Part shown: piece by piece, positions 16,723 to 24,320 of the stretch
Layout of the letters: the number at the start of each line of letters is the position of its first letter
Position numbering within the stretch: the first letter of the stretch is position 1
Origin: JAGOZV01 sp964346445
GTDB taxonomy: Bacteria; Patescibacteriota; Saccharimonadia; Saccharimonadales; Saccharimonadaceae
Length of the DNA: 34,359 nt
Assembly: GCA_964346445.1 (NCBI GenBank)
Contig: CAYFUI010000005.1
Coordinates: 1 to 34,359, forward strand
Direction of reading: 5' to 3'
The notes under the pieces: generated by a model
Told to the model about the DNA's origin: nothing
Databases searched by the model: none
Seen by the model: only the letters and a program-made list of their open reading frames with translations
Translations under genes and position numbers: made by a program

Positions 16723-17778
16723 ATGTCAGAAATACTTTTTTATAAAAACAAACCACTATTCGGCTTAGAAATTAATAGCACCGCCATTAAGGCTATGGCT
16801 ATTAATAATAAAATGGTGGTTACAAGCTATGGCCTTCGTGACGTTGACCCATTAAAAATGAACAATGAGGTTGAAGACGAAGAGGGGTATATTACCGAAC
16901 AGCTCAACCAACTCCTAACAGAAGACATTATCGGTAGCCTTGGCACTAAACATGTGGTTGTAGGCATCCCTACGGCTAAAACATTTTCTAGAACTTTTAC
17001 CTTCCCAAGGAAAATTGAAAAAAATCTTAAAGATGCCATAAACCTTGAAGTTGAGCAGTATATTCCCTTACCACGGGAGTCTCTATACATAGACTTTCAA
17101 ATTATAGAAAGAACTAAAACAGACATTATTATCCTACTCAACGCTTCGCCAAAAAAGTATGTTGACACCATATACCAATCAGTAGCTGCCGCCGGGCTCC
17201 TCCCGGTACTAATTGAACCGAATATTAATGCCATAGCGCGTGTTTTAAGAAAAACCGAAAAGGGCGACCTATCAACTATCATAGTTGATATTGGCGCGGC
17301 CAATACAGACATCGCAATATTGGATGGTGGTATGGTTAGGGTAACTGGTGGTGTGGCGGTTGGTGGCAACACCCTTACGTTAAATATTTCAAAAAATATG
17401 AACGTTAGCTTAGAAAATGCCTATCAACTAAAAGTACTTAACGGAATTGCCTCTAGTAATAGGCAAAAGACCATAAAAAAAGCTGTACTTCCAGTACTTG
17501 AGACTATAACTAACGAAATAAGGCGAGTAATGCGGTATTACGCCGACAGAGTGGACCCAGACGTAAAGTTTGAACAGCTATTAATTGTAGGAAATGGGGC
17601 TAATATGCCAGGGTTAGGAGATTACATGACTAATGAGCTTTATATAGCTGCCCGTGTGGCTGCACCTTGGGAGAAATTAAATTTTGAAAAATTAAAGCCA
17701 CCAACCAAACAGGTAAAACCACAATTAATTGCAGTCTCTGGTTTAGCCTGCTTACCACCAAAGGATGTAACGTTCTAA
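16723..17778 (+). CDS. pilM: Type IV pilus actin-like protein PilM
   Basis: 351 residues from ATG 16723 (an in-frame GTG at 16714 would add three). FGLEINSTAIKAM is the N-terminal phosphate-1 loop of the actin/FtsA fold, TFSRTFTFPRKIEKNLKDAI is a typical PilM stretch, TIIVDIGAANTDIAILDGG is phosphate-2, and LLIVGNGANMPGLGDYM is the adenosine motif. PilM sits in the cytoplasm and binds the PilN N-terminus. The first bases of the next gene overlap its stop (TAATG). Confidence 0.95.
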   Translation: MSEILFYKNKPLFGLEINSTAIKAMAINNKMVVTSYGLRDVDPLKMNNEVEDEEGYITEQLNQLLTEDIIGSLGTKHVVVGIPTAKTFSRTFTFPRKIEKNLKDAINLEVEQYIPLPRESLYIDFQIIERTKTDIIILLNASPKKYVDTIYQSVAAAGLLPVLIEPNINAIARVLRKTEKGDLSTIIVDIGAANTDIAILDGGMVRVTGGVAVGGNTLTLNISKNMNVSLENAYQLKVLNGIASSNRQKTIKKAVLPVLETITNEIRRVMRYYADRVDPDVKFEQLLIVGNGANMPGLGDYMTNELYIAARVAAPWEKLNFEKLKPPTKQVKPQLIAVSGLACLPPKDVTF

Positions 17779-18347
17779 TGATTACACTATTGCCCTATAA
17801 AGCCCGTACAACTTTGCGCTTAGCCAGAAGAAACAGCGCCCTATTAAAATGTATCCTAGCAATTACAGTTGTTGGTTTATTTGTCGGCGGCTACTACCTT
17901 GCCATCGATAAAAATATAAAAGATATCCAAATAGCGGCCGAGAGTCAAATACAGCAAGATAATCAAAAAAATAAGGACCGCATACAAAAAGAGGCAGCTG
18001 CTAAAGGCCAAGCTGCGCAAATTCAAGCGTCTTTAACAGAAGCCAAGCAAACGCTAGCCCAGCCATCATACTTTAAATTTTTAACAACTTTTGCCGCAAG
18101 CTTACCAAAAGGCGTTATTGTAAAAGACCTCAACCTAGAAACTAAGGATTTTGGTCAGCCTATAGAGATTAAAGTATACGCTACGACCAGCAACGCTATA
18201 ACGGGTATCAAAAAATCATTCACAGAAAGTAATAATATATTCCATGATGTTAATGTGGAATCGATAAACGCCCAAGATGAGACAGTGCCAGGCTACCCCA
18301 TAGCCGCCACGCTTAAATTCTCAGTTAACCAGGAGGCCCTAAAGTGA
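17778..18347 (+). CDS. pilN: Type IV pilus alignment protein PilN
   Basis: 189 residues. The N-terminus ITLLPYKARTTLRLARRN is the PilM-binding peptide (usually INLLPWR), followed by one membrane helix at about 24-43, a coiled coil rich in Gln and Lys (about 50-95), and an alpha/beta domain. PilN links cytoplasmic PilM to PilO outside the membrane. It overlaps pilM by one base and pilO by four (GTGA). Confidence 0.9.
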   Translation: MITLLPYKARTTLRLARRNSALLKCILAITVVGLFVGGYYLAIDKNIKDIQIAAESQIQQDNQKNKDRIQKEAAAKGQAAQIQASLTEAKQTLAQPSYFKFLTTFAASLPKGVIVKDLNLETKDFGQPIEIKVYATTSNAITGIKKSFTESNNIFHDVNVESINAQDETVPGYPIAATLKFSVNQEALK

Positions 18348-18913
18348 AACAAAAAGACAAAACACCAAATAGTATGGCAAAAAACCTGGACAAGGCACTT
18401 ATAGCTATCCTTGCACTAGTGATTATTGCCGTTACCTATGGCGCATATACAGCCTACACCAACCTACTAAATACTAGCAAAGAAGTAACTACCGCTGTCC
18501 AAAAATCGCGTCAAGAAGCGGCGCCAATGCAAAACCTTGATGAGATGGAAGAAAATAATAACAAATACCGGGATGTTCTTGAAATAACACCTAAGTTAAC
18601 CGTCCCAGTAGCGGAGGTGCAAACGGTTGGTGCAACAGACTTGGAAAAGTATGCTAAGTTAACGGGCATTAGGATTACCAACACAGATTTTGGTGGGGGC
18701 AGCTCTACCCAAGAAGACGGCGCTAGCTCAAGTGCTGCTAATACAATTGCTATTAAAACTACTGGTTCCTATCCTATGAACTCTATCTTGCAATTTGTCC
18801 AGTTAATAGAAAATAACCTCCCTGCCATGCACCTTACGGCCATAGAATTGCAAGGCACTGACGGAACAAATGTTAAATTAAATTCCATGACTATAGGAGT
18901 TGCTACAAAATGA
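18344..18913 (+). CDS. pilO: Type IV pilus alignment protein PilO
   Basis: 189 residues starting at GTG 18344, with GGAGG 8 bases upstream inside pilN. One N-terminal membrane helix (about 17-38), a short coiled coil, then a ferredoxin-like domain: LEITPKLTVPVAEVQTVGATDLEKYAKLTGIRI and SYPMNSILQFVQLIENNLPAMHLTAIEL are PilO-like. It pairs with PilN. The stop overlaps the next start (ATGA). Confidence 0.88.
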   Translation: MKQKDKTPNSMAKNLDKALIAILALVIIAVTYGAYTAYTNLLNTSKEVTTAVQKSRQEAAPMQNLDEMEENNNKYRDVLEITPKLTVPVAEVQTVGATDLEKYAKLTGIRITNTDFGGGSSTQEDGASSSAANTIAIKTTGSYPMNSILQFVQLIENNLPAMHLTAIELQGTDGTNVKLNSMTIGVATK

Positions 18914-19224
18914 ATAAATTAATAACTATCTTAAAAAATTATTGGTTCACTATTTTTGTCATTTTACTTCTTGGCGTAGCCATAATAATAGTCATTCAGT
19001 TTAACTCTATAGTAAACGATAGCATTAATGCGACTAACACTACACCAACCAACAGTAGCGCTCCCCTTAATGCTGGTAGCGGTGTATCTAGTCCATCACA
19101 AAATAGCCCTACAACCTTTGATGAGGCAACTGCCAATAGGTTGCGAGAGATGAAACCCGCCGCTGAAGTAGGCGCACCGCCTGCACTAAACCTGTCTGGA
19201 CGAACTAATCCTTTCGTTAATTAG
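18910..19224 (+). CDS. Small single-pass pilus-operon protein, PilP-like tail
   Basis: 104 residues: a membrane helix at about 10-30 (YWFTIFVILLLGVAIIIVIQF), a Ser/Thr/Asn/Pro-rich linker, and the C-terminal LSGRTNPFVN. A G-R-x-x-P-F motif is what PilP lipoproteins show just before their secretin-binding domain, but that domain and the lipobox are absent here. Translational coupling to pilO (ATGA) places it in the PilMNO complex. I infer a reduced PilP counterpart suited to a cell without an outer membrane; this is not proven by sequence. Confidence 0.7.
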   Translation: MNKLITILKNYWFTIFVILLLGVAIIIVIQFNSIVNDSINATNTTPTNSSAPLNAGSGVSSPSQNSPTTFDEATANRLREMKPAAEVGAPPALNLSGRTNPFVN

Positions 19225-19231
19225 GCTATGA

Positions 19232-19237
19232 TATAAT
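19232..19237 (+). promoter_or_regulatory. Extended -10 (TGATATAAT) of the PRC-barrel gene
   Basis: TATAAT ends six bases before ATG 19244, with TG one base upstream of the hexamer. This predicts a leaderless transcript separate from the pilMNO operon. Confidence 0.55.
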
Positions 19238-19243
19238 AACCAT

Positions 19244-19849
19244 ATGCTGATTGTTGGAGAAAAATTAATAGATATGCCAGTGCTCAGCTTACAAACTGGG
19301 ACGGAAATTGCACGCACTGATGAACCAGTAATAGACCCAGCCAATCTAAATATTATTGCTTACAAGCTTCAAGGGCGTCTCCTGAGTGATAAAACACAAG
19401 ATTCATACATGAGAACTGCCGAAATTCGTGAATACTCACCGCTTGGATTAATTGTTGATAGTAGTGATGAAATACTGCTGCAAGAGGATGTTATTAAAGA
19501 CAAAAACATCTATGAGTTAAAGTTTTCTCCTATTGGCCTAAAAGTCATAGATGAAAATAACCGGCGCTTAGGCAAAGTAACTGGCTATACAGTTAGTATA
19601 CCCTCTTTTAGCATCCTTCAGCTTAAGGTGGCGAGAGGTGGGCTAGCGTTAATCACAGAAACAGAGAAATTGATTCACCGCTCACAAATTGTAGCCATAG
19701 ATGACACTACAGTTACAGTCAAGACCACCGCTCATAAGCTAAAAGATGTTACGCCAATCATAAACACAGAACCCATCATTAATCCATTTAGAAGCAACAA
19801 GCCATCTCAAGAAATGCCTTCTTCGTTTTCAGACTCTAGCACCTCTTGA
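19244..19849 (+). CDS. PRC-barrel domain protein (two barrels)
   Basis: 201 residues, no membrane segment. The N-terminal half (GEKLIDMPVLSLQTGTEIARTDEPVIDPANLNIIAYKL) and the second half (SPIGLKVIDENNRRLGKVTGYTV..., cut here) each carry the PRC-barrel pattern: a strand, then G-x-x-I/L-G-K/E and a turn. The last 30 residues are a Ser/Pro-rich tail. PRC-barrels occur in RimM and in unknown regulatory proteins; no specific role is evident. The tail overlaps convergent recX by 43 bases. Confidence 0.8.
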   Translation: MLIVGEKLIDMPVLSLQTGTEIARTDEPVIDPANLNIIAYKLQGRLLSDKTQDSYMRTAEIREYSPLGLIVDSSDEILLQEDVIKDKNIYELKFSPIGLKVIDENNRRLGKVTGYTVSIPSFSILQLKVARGGLALITETEKLIHRSQIVAIDDTTVTVKTTAHKLKDVTPIINTEPIINPFRSNKPSQEMPSSFSDSSTS

Positions 19850-20466
19850 ATTAAACTATACTGATAGCCCTTCCCTAATAAGTATTTTATAAACTTAGCT
19901 TTATCTTGATAACGGTGCGCTCTTTTTTGGATAACCTTTCTTATCTCTTCTTCGTCATTCCTCATACCATTAGCCAAAACCTGCTCTATAATTGCCTGTG
20001 CAATGCCTTTTTGCTTAAGTTCCATTGTTAGGACCCGTTGGCTTACACCTTTTGACAAATTTCTATTTTGCACCCAATAATTAGCAAATACCTCATCATT
20101 AAGATAATTTTTCTCTTTTAATTTAGAAATAATTAGCGGTATTAAAGAGGCAGCCATCCCCACCTTCTCTAGTCTTTTGCCATTTTTTACAAAATACTTT
20201 GGACGGGTTAGTCGATATAGATAATCTTCAACCTCTTTGACAGAGCGGGGTCTACTTAGTGCATAAACTAGTGCACGGGAATAGTATTTACTAAACTCCC
20301 CCTCTTGCTTTAGCCAGGCTATTTCATCGCTACTATAATGGCGCCCAACTTTTACTTTATGCTGAACTACTTGCGCTATATCCAAACTAAAGGCATAGGC
20401 GCCATCTAAAAATATATTTATTCTGTCCGGGTTTTTTATTTGGGCAGAAAGTTTTGTTACCTCCAT
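19807..20466 (-). CDS. recX: RecX, modulator of RecA filaments
   Basis: 219 residues. An N-terminal extension with a strand pair (RINIFLDGAYAFSLDIAQVVQHKVKVG) precedes the three tandem three-helix repeats of the family (ALVYALSRPRSVKEVEDYL; KLKEKNYLNDEVFANYWVQNR; KLKQKGIAQAIIEQVL-type stretches). RecX binds along RecA filaments and restrains them. It lies 21 bases after recA on the same strand, so the two are probably co-transcribed. Its 3' end overlaps the PRC-barrel gene by 43 bases. Confidence 0.92.
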   Translation of the reverse strand: MEVTKLSAQIKNPDRINIFLDGAYAFSLDIAQVVQHKVKVGRHYSSDEIAWLKQEGEFSKYYSRALVYALSRPRSVKEVEDYLYRLTRPKYFVKNGKRLEKVGMAASLIPLIISKLKEKNYLNDEVFANYWVQNRNLSKGVSQRVLTMELKQKGIAQAIIEQVLANGMRNDEEEIRKVIQKRAHRYQDKAKFIKYLLGKGYQYSLIQEVLESENEEGIS

Positions 20467-20487
20467 AAAAAGTTATGAGCGAAGCTA

Positions 20488-21561
20488 TCAGTTTTCGTCA
20501 CTAAAGACTTTGTTGCGCACCTGGGTTTCTATTTTCTCCATAACTTCTGGATTTTCTTTGAGATAGCGCTTAGTTGCTTCCCGGCCTTGCCCAATTTTAC
20601 TGCCCTCGTAATCAAACCAAGCACCGGCTTTACCCACGATGTCATTAGTTACCGCTAAGTCTAGTACGTCACCCGTTTTAGAGATGCCTTCATTATACAT
20701 TATGTCGAACTCTGCTACCCTGAATGGCGGTGCAATTTTATTTTTAACCACCTTCACCTTGGTGCGGTTGCCAATTATGTTGTCGCCTTCTTTTATCTGA
20801 CCAATGCGCCTAACGTCCAGCCTGACGGAAGAGTAGAACTTCAAGGCATTTCCACCAGTAGTAGTTTCTGGGTTGCCAAACATTACGCCAATCTTCATTC
20901 TAATTTGGTTTATAAAGATGACAGTGGCTTTACTTTTATTAATTATTCCGGTCAATTTCCTTAAAGCCTGGCTCATTAGGCGAGCTTGTAACCCCATATG
21001 GCTATCGCCCATATCACCATCAATCTCTGCCTGCGGAACTAAAGCAGCAACGGAGTCAACGACGATTAGGTCAACCGCATTCGAACGGACAAGGGTTTCA
21101 ACTATTTCTAATGCTTGCTCACCGTTGTCCGGCTGAGATACCAACAAGTTTTCGGTGTCTACACCTAAACGCCGTGCGTACGCTGGGTCTAGGGCGTGCT
21201 CAGCATCGATAAAGGCGGCTGTACCACCATGCTTTTGGTTTTCGGCTATCGCATGAAGTGCCAGAGTGGTCTTTCCGGAAGACTCAGGCCCAAAAATCTC
21301 TATAATTCGGCCTTTTGGGTAACCACCCCCAAGCACCAAGTCGATCCCAAGGGCGCCAGACGATAATAGCTCAACATCAACAGCCTTTGAATCGCCAAGG
21401 CGCCTAATAGCACCGTCGCCAAACTGTTTATTGATTTGCTCTTGCGCGAGGCCTAGCGCTTTCAAACGCGCATCGCTCTTCTCTGGTTTTTCTAATTTAC
21501 TAGTAGAGGCGCTTACTCTTGCTTTTGCGGTCTCTTTGGGTGTTGCGGTCTTTTTAGCCAT
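20488..21561 (-). CDS. recA: RecA recombinase
   Basis: 357 residues. Walker A GPESSGKTTLALHAIAE, then FIDAEHALDPAYA, Walker B LIVVDSVAALVPQAEI, the L1 loop near GDSHMGLQARLMSQALRKL, the invariant FINQIRMKIGVMFGNPETTTGGNALKFY covering L2 (cut in two blocks here), and the C-terminal domain. The N-terminal 40 residues are an unusually Ala/Lys/Thr-rich extension. Strand exchange by RecA underlies recombinational repair and uptake of transformed DNA. ATG 21561 has AAGGAGGAG upstream and a TATAAT about 25 bases before it. No LexA-type box was seen. Confidence 0.97.
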   Translation of the reverse strand: MAKKTATPKETAKARVSASTSKLEKPEKSDARLKALGLAQEQINKQFGDGAIRRLGDSKAVDVELLSSGALGIDLVLGGGYPKGRIIEIFGPESSGKTTLALHAIAENQKHGGTAAFIDAEHALDPAYARRLGVDTENLLVSQPDNGEQALEIVETLVRSNAVDLIVVDSVAALVPQAEIDGDMGDSHMGLQARLMSQALRKLTGIINKSKATVIFINQIRMKIGVMFGNPETTTGGNALKFYSSVRLDVRRIGQIKEGDNIIGNRTKVKVVKNKIAPPFRVAEFDIMYNEGISKTGDVLDLAVTNDIVGKAGAWFDYEGSKIGQGREATKRYLKENPEVMEKIETQVRNKVFSDEN

Positions 21562-21615
21562 AATTCTCCTCCTTAATTTATATATCTAATTATACGTTAT
21601 TTATCACAAATTTGC

Positions 21616-21621
21616 TATAAT
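21616..21621 (+). promoter_or_regulatory. Extended -10 (TGCTATAAT) of the pilin-like gene
   Basis: TATAAT is six bases before ATG 21628. A leaderless transcript is predicted, divergent from recA. Confidence 0.55.
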
Positions 21622-21627
21622 AAGACT

Positions 21628-22032
21628 ATGACAAAACAGCGCACAAGTAGCCATGGCTTTACACTTATAGAAATAATTGTTGTAGCTACTTTATTTATTA
21701 TTTTAGGTATAGTCTTTTTTATACAATTTTCCAATCTTGAGGCGAAAAACAGGGATGATAAACGTAAAACTTCTATCAATGCCATGTACTACACGCTAGA
21801 AGAAGTCTATCATCCTGCTAATGGCTATTATCCAGTTAAGATAAGTGTAGAGTCTTTACCATCGGTGCCAGAAGAAGCCCTTAAGGATGTAAATGGTGTT
21901 ATGGTGGGAACTAAAGATAGTGAATTCCGTTATGAGCCTAAAAATTGCACTGATAATAAATGCCAATCCTACACTTTACGAACAACCTTAGAAAAAGAAG
22001 ATGACTTTATTAAAAAGAGTCGTCATAAATAA
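21628..22032 (+). CDS. Type IV pilin-like protein (prepilin N-terminus)
   Basis: 134 residues. A short basic leader (MTKQRTSSHG) ends in Gly, then FTLIEIIVVATLFIILGIVF: the G|FTLIE prepilin peptidase site with Glu at +5 and the hydrophobic alpha-1 helix. The rest is a small globular domain with two cysteines near the C-terminus (CTDNKC). Such proteins are pilus subunits or minor pilins once cleaved by PilD. It stands alone between divergent recA and convergent ruvB. Whether it is the major subunit cannot be told here; the prepilin peptidase gene is not in the window. Confidence 0.88.
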   Translation: MTKQRTSSHGFTLIEIIVVATLFIILGIVFFIQFSNLEAKNRDDKRKTSINAMYYTLEEVYHPANGYYPVKISVESLPSVPEEALKDVNGVMVGTKDSEFRYEPKNCTDNKCQSYTLRTTLEKEDDFIKKSRHK

Positions 22033-22048
22033 CTTAGCCCGTTCCTAT

Positions 22049-23080
22049 CTACTCCGCTTGGTCCAGTTGGCCTATCTCACGCAGGTGACGTAGGGCCTTT
22101 TTGGTTACCCGTCGTCCACGCGGCGTCCTTTCTATAAAACCTAGCTGCAATAAATAAGGCTCATAGAAGTCCTCTATGGTTGTGGCTTCATCGCCTGTTA
22201 GGGCGGCAATTGTATTTAAGCCTACGGCATTCTCGCCATAGTTATCTACTATCTGCAGCAGCAAGTTCCTATCCCCTGGGTCCAAACCTATATTGTCAAT
22301 TTCAAGCAGCGTAAGGGCCTTTAGGGCATTATCTACATCAATGACACCATCACTATTTACGTCAGCATAATCCCTCACTCGCTTAAGCAACCTATTTGCA
22401 ATACGAGGTGTCAGGCGGGCGCGGGTTGAAAGCAGCTGCACTGCATCGTCATGGATGGTACTATCTAAAATTTTGGCAGCCCTTTTTATAATTAAGCCAA
22501 TTTCTTGATGACTATAAAATTCTAATCGATGAATATGACCAAACCTATCGCGTAACGGTGCCGCTAACGCCCCAGTCCGTGTGGTAGCACCAATAATGGT
22601 AAAGCGCGGTAAGTCTAATCTTACACTATGAGCACCGGGCCCCTTGCCAATCACTATGTCCAACTTGAAGTCCTCCATAGCACTATAGAGTATCTCTTCT
22701 ACATTACGCCCTAATCGGTGAATCTCATCAATAAACAAGATGTCGCCATCTGCTAAGTTTGTTAAAATACTTGCAAGATCTGCCGCCTTTTCAATAGCCG
22801 GACCAGATGTTATCCTAATATCTTTACCAGTTTCATTAGCGATAACCGATGCCATGGTTGTCTTGCCCAGACCTGGCGGTCCATATAAGAGGACGTGGTC
22901 GATTGGTTCATTCCGTTTTTTTGCAGCATCTATAGCTAACTTCAGGTTCTTCTTTAATCTTGGCTGACCAATGTACTCATTAAAGGTTGCCGGACGTAGG
23001 GTCACCTCAATAACATGTTCGTCAGTGTAATTGTTATTATCTTCATCAAGTGTTGGGTCTACTATTCTTTCAACAGCCAT
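22049..23080 (-). CDS. ruvB: Holliday junction branch-migration ATPase RuvB
   Basis: 343 residues: LRPATFNEYIGQPRLKKNLK, Walker A LLYGPPGLGKTTMASVIA, Walker B ILFIDEIHRLG, sensor 1 FTIIGATTRTGALAAPLRDRF, and a winged-helix C-terminus with FIERTPRGRRVTKKA. It forms hexameric rings that drive branch migration with RuvA. Minus-strand TGCTATAAT (TATAAT at 23087-23092) lies six bases before ATG 23080, giving ruvB its own leaderless promoter although ruvA lies just upstream. Confidence 0.97.
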   Translation of the reverse strand: MAVERIVDPTLDEDNNNYTDEHVIEVTLRPATFNEYIGQPRLKKNLKLAIDAAKKRNEPIDHVLLYGPPGLGKTTMASVIANETGKDIRITSGPAIEKAADLASILTNLADGDILFIDEIHRLGRNVEEILYSAMEDFKLDIVIGKGPGAHSVRLDLPRFTIIGATTRTGALAAPLRDRFGHIHRLEFYSHQEIGLIIKRAAKILDSTIHDDAVQLLSTRARLTPRIANRLLKRVRDYADVNSDGVIDVDNALKALTLLEIDNIGLDPGDRNLLLQIVDNYGENAVGLNTIAALTGDEATTIEDFYEPYLLQLGFIERTPRGRRVTKKALRHLREIGQLDQAE

Positions 23081-23086
23081 TCTTCC

Positions 23087-23092
23087 ATTATA
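23087..23092 (-). promoter_or_regulatory. Extended -10 of ruvB
   Basis: Minus-strand TGC-TATAAT, six bases before ATG 23080. It starts 11 bases downstream of a GC-rich hairpin that may end the ruvA transcript. Confidence 0.55.
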
Positions 23093-23102
23093 GCACCTCT
23101 AA

Positions 23103-23119
23103 GCGCCCGTTCGGGGCGC
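23103..23119 (-). terminator. GC-rich hairpin between ruvA and ruvB
   Basis: GCGCCC-N5-GGGCGC is a perfect 6-bp stem lying after the ruvA stop. No clear U-run follows in either direction, so it may pause or process RNA rather than terminate it. Confidence 0.4.
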
Positions 23120-23156
23120 GGCTTTAATAACTACTTACAAAATTTATAAATAAACT

Positions 23157-23738
23157 TTAAGTTTGTCTATTTTGCAAAGCCAGAGTAACTCGTTTTGCGG
23201 TTGGCAGTGTAGAATCAACCCCCTTCAAGGCTAAGGATGCATCGTTTAGAGTGTAGCCAAGAGCTACCAAGGCGTCCAACGCCTCGTCGTTTACATTCAT
23301 TTCGGTTTGCGTGGTAGGCAACCCGCTAGTTGTAGCTGGTAAACCAACCTTATCAGATAAGTCCACCACCACCCTTTCTGCAGTTTTTTTACCAACACCC
23401 ACCGCCTGCATTATATATTTACTATCAGCATGAGCAATGGCATTTCTAACTGTCTCTACATCACCTAGGCTCAGTATAGCTAGACCGGCCTTTGGCCCCA
23501 CTCCTTGAACGGTGATTAACAGCTCAAATAAACGCTTACCGGCTAATGAAGAGAAGCCAAACAAGTCTTGTGACTGTTCCCTAACGTGGTGATAGGTGTA
23601 GTATTTTATAGGGGCATCCAATTTGGCGCGCTCATAATCACCTGTAGGCACTTTAATTTCATAACCCACACCATTAACATCTACAATAACCGCTTCTTTC
23701 ATTTTTTCTGTGACGATTCCAGCTATATGCGCTATCAT
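23157..23738 (-). CDS. ruvA: Holliday junction-binding protein RuvA
   Basis: 193 residues. An N-terminal OB-fold (MIAHIAGIVTEKMKEAVIVDVNGVGYEIKV) leads to YYTYHHVREQSQDLFGF, then tandem helix-hairpin-helix motifs (LLITVQGVGPKAGLAIL; YIMQAVGVGKKTAERVV) and a C-terminal domain III (DALVALGYTLNDASLAL) that touches RuvB. A minus-strand TGGTATAAT box (TATAAT at 23746-23751) lies 7 bases before ATG 23738. Confidence 0.96.
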   Translation of the reverse strand: MIAHIAGIVTEKMKEAVIVDVNGVGYEIKVPTGDYERAKLDAPIKYYTYHHVREQSQDLFGFSSLAGKRLFELLITVQGVGPKAGLAILSLGDVETVRNAIAHADSKYIMQAVGVGKKTAERVVVDLSDKVGLPATTSGLPTTQTEMNVNDEALDALVALGYTLNDASLALKGVDSTLPTAKRVTLALQNRQT

Positions 23739-23775
23739 GCTTTCAATTATACCAGTTTTCGTTGGACTAACTAAT

Positions 23776-24252
23776 TTACCAACGTGTAAGAAGTGAGTGG
23801 GTCATGGCAGCCGCCAAGGCGTCGGCACAATCGTCTGGCTTAGGCACCTCTTTAAGCCCTAGTCGCACTCGCACCATCTCTTGCATTTGTTTTTTCGAAG
23901 CCCGTCCATAACCTGTCATGGTTTGCTTTATCTCTAAGGGGGTGTACTCGTAGATTTTTAAGTTAGCCTGTTTGCCACTTAACATGGCGACGCCACGCGC
24001 ATGGGCGACACTCATGGCAGTGGTGACATTTTGCGCAAAGTATAATTTCTCTATAGACATTTGGCTAGGTTTTGTTTCTAGAATTATTTCTTGTAAACCA
24101 CTATATATCTCGACTAGCCGCTCTTCGAGCGGTGTATGAGCGGGTGTAGTAATGACACCTGCTGTTACCAATTTACTGCGGCCTGGAGCTAAGACATCTA
24201 TAACGCCAAAGCCTAAAATGCCAGTACCTGGGTCTATACCAATTATACGCAT
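23776..24252 (-). CDS. ruvC: Holliday junction resolvase RuvC
   Basis: 158 residues. IIGIDPGTGILGFGVID provides the first catalytic Asp (residue 7), SIEKLYFAQN the catalytic Glu, and PDDCADALAAAMTH the last acidic pair. The enzyme is a metal-dependent homodimeric nuclease that cuts four-way junctions. A TATAAT at 24262-24267 lies nine bases before ATG 24252. The order ruvC-ruvA-ruvB on one strand is common, but here each gene seems to have its own near-leaderless promoter. Confidence 0.95.
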   Translation of the reverse strand: MRIIGIDPGTGILGFGVIDVLAPGRSKLVTAGVITTPAHTPLEERLVEIYSGLQEIILETKPSQMSIEKLYFAQNVTTAMSVAHARGVAMLSGKQANLKIYEYTPLEIKQTMTGYGRASKKQMQEMVRVRLGLKEVPKPDDCADALAAAMTHSLLTRW

Positions 24253-24320
24253 GTACTAACCATTATAGTGCATCTTGACAAATATACGGACCGTGCAAGC
24301 AAGTAATTAAGCTGTAAACA

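Noticed and set aside
8797..18913. Alternative genetic code with TGA as glycine
   Set aside because: TGA ends nrdD, pilN and pilO at positions where the next gene begins, so it is used as a stop.
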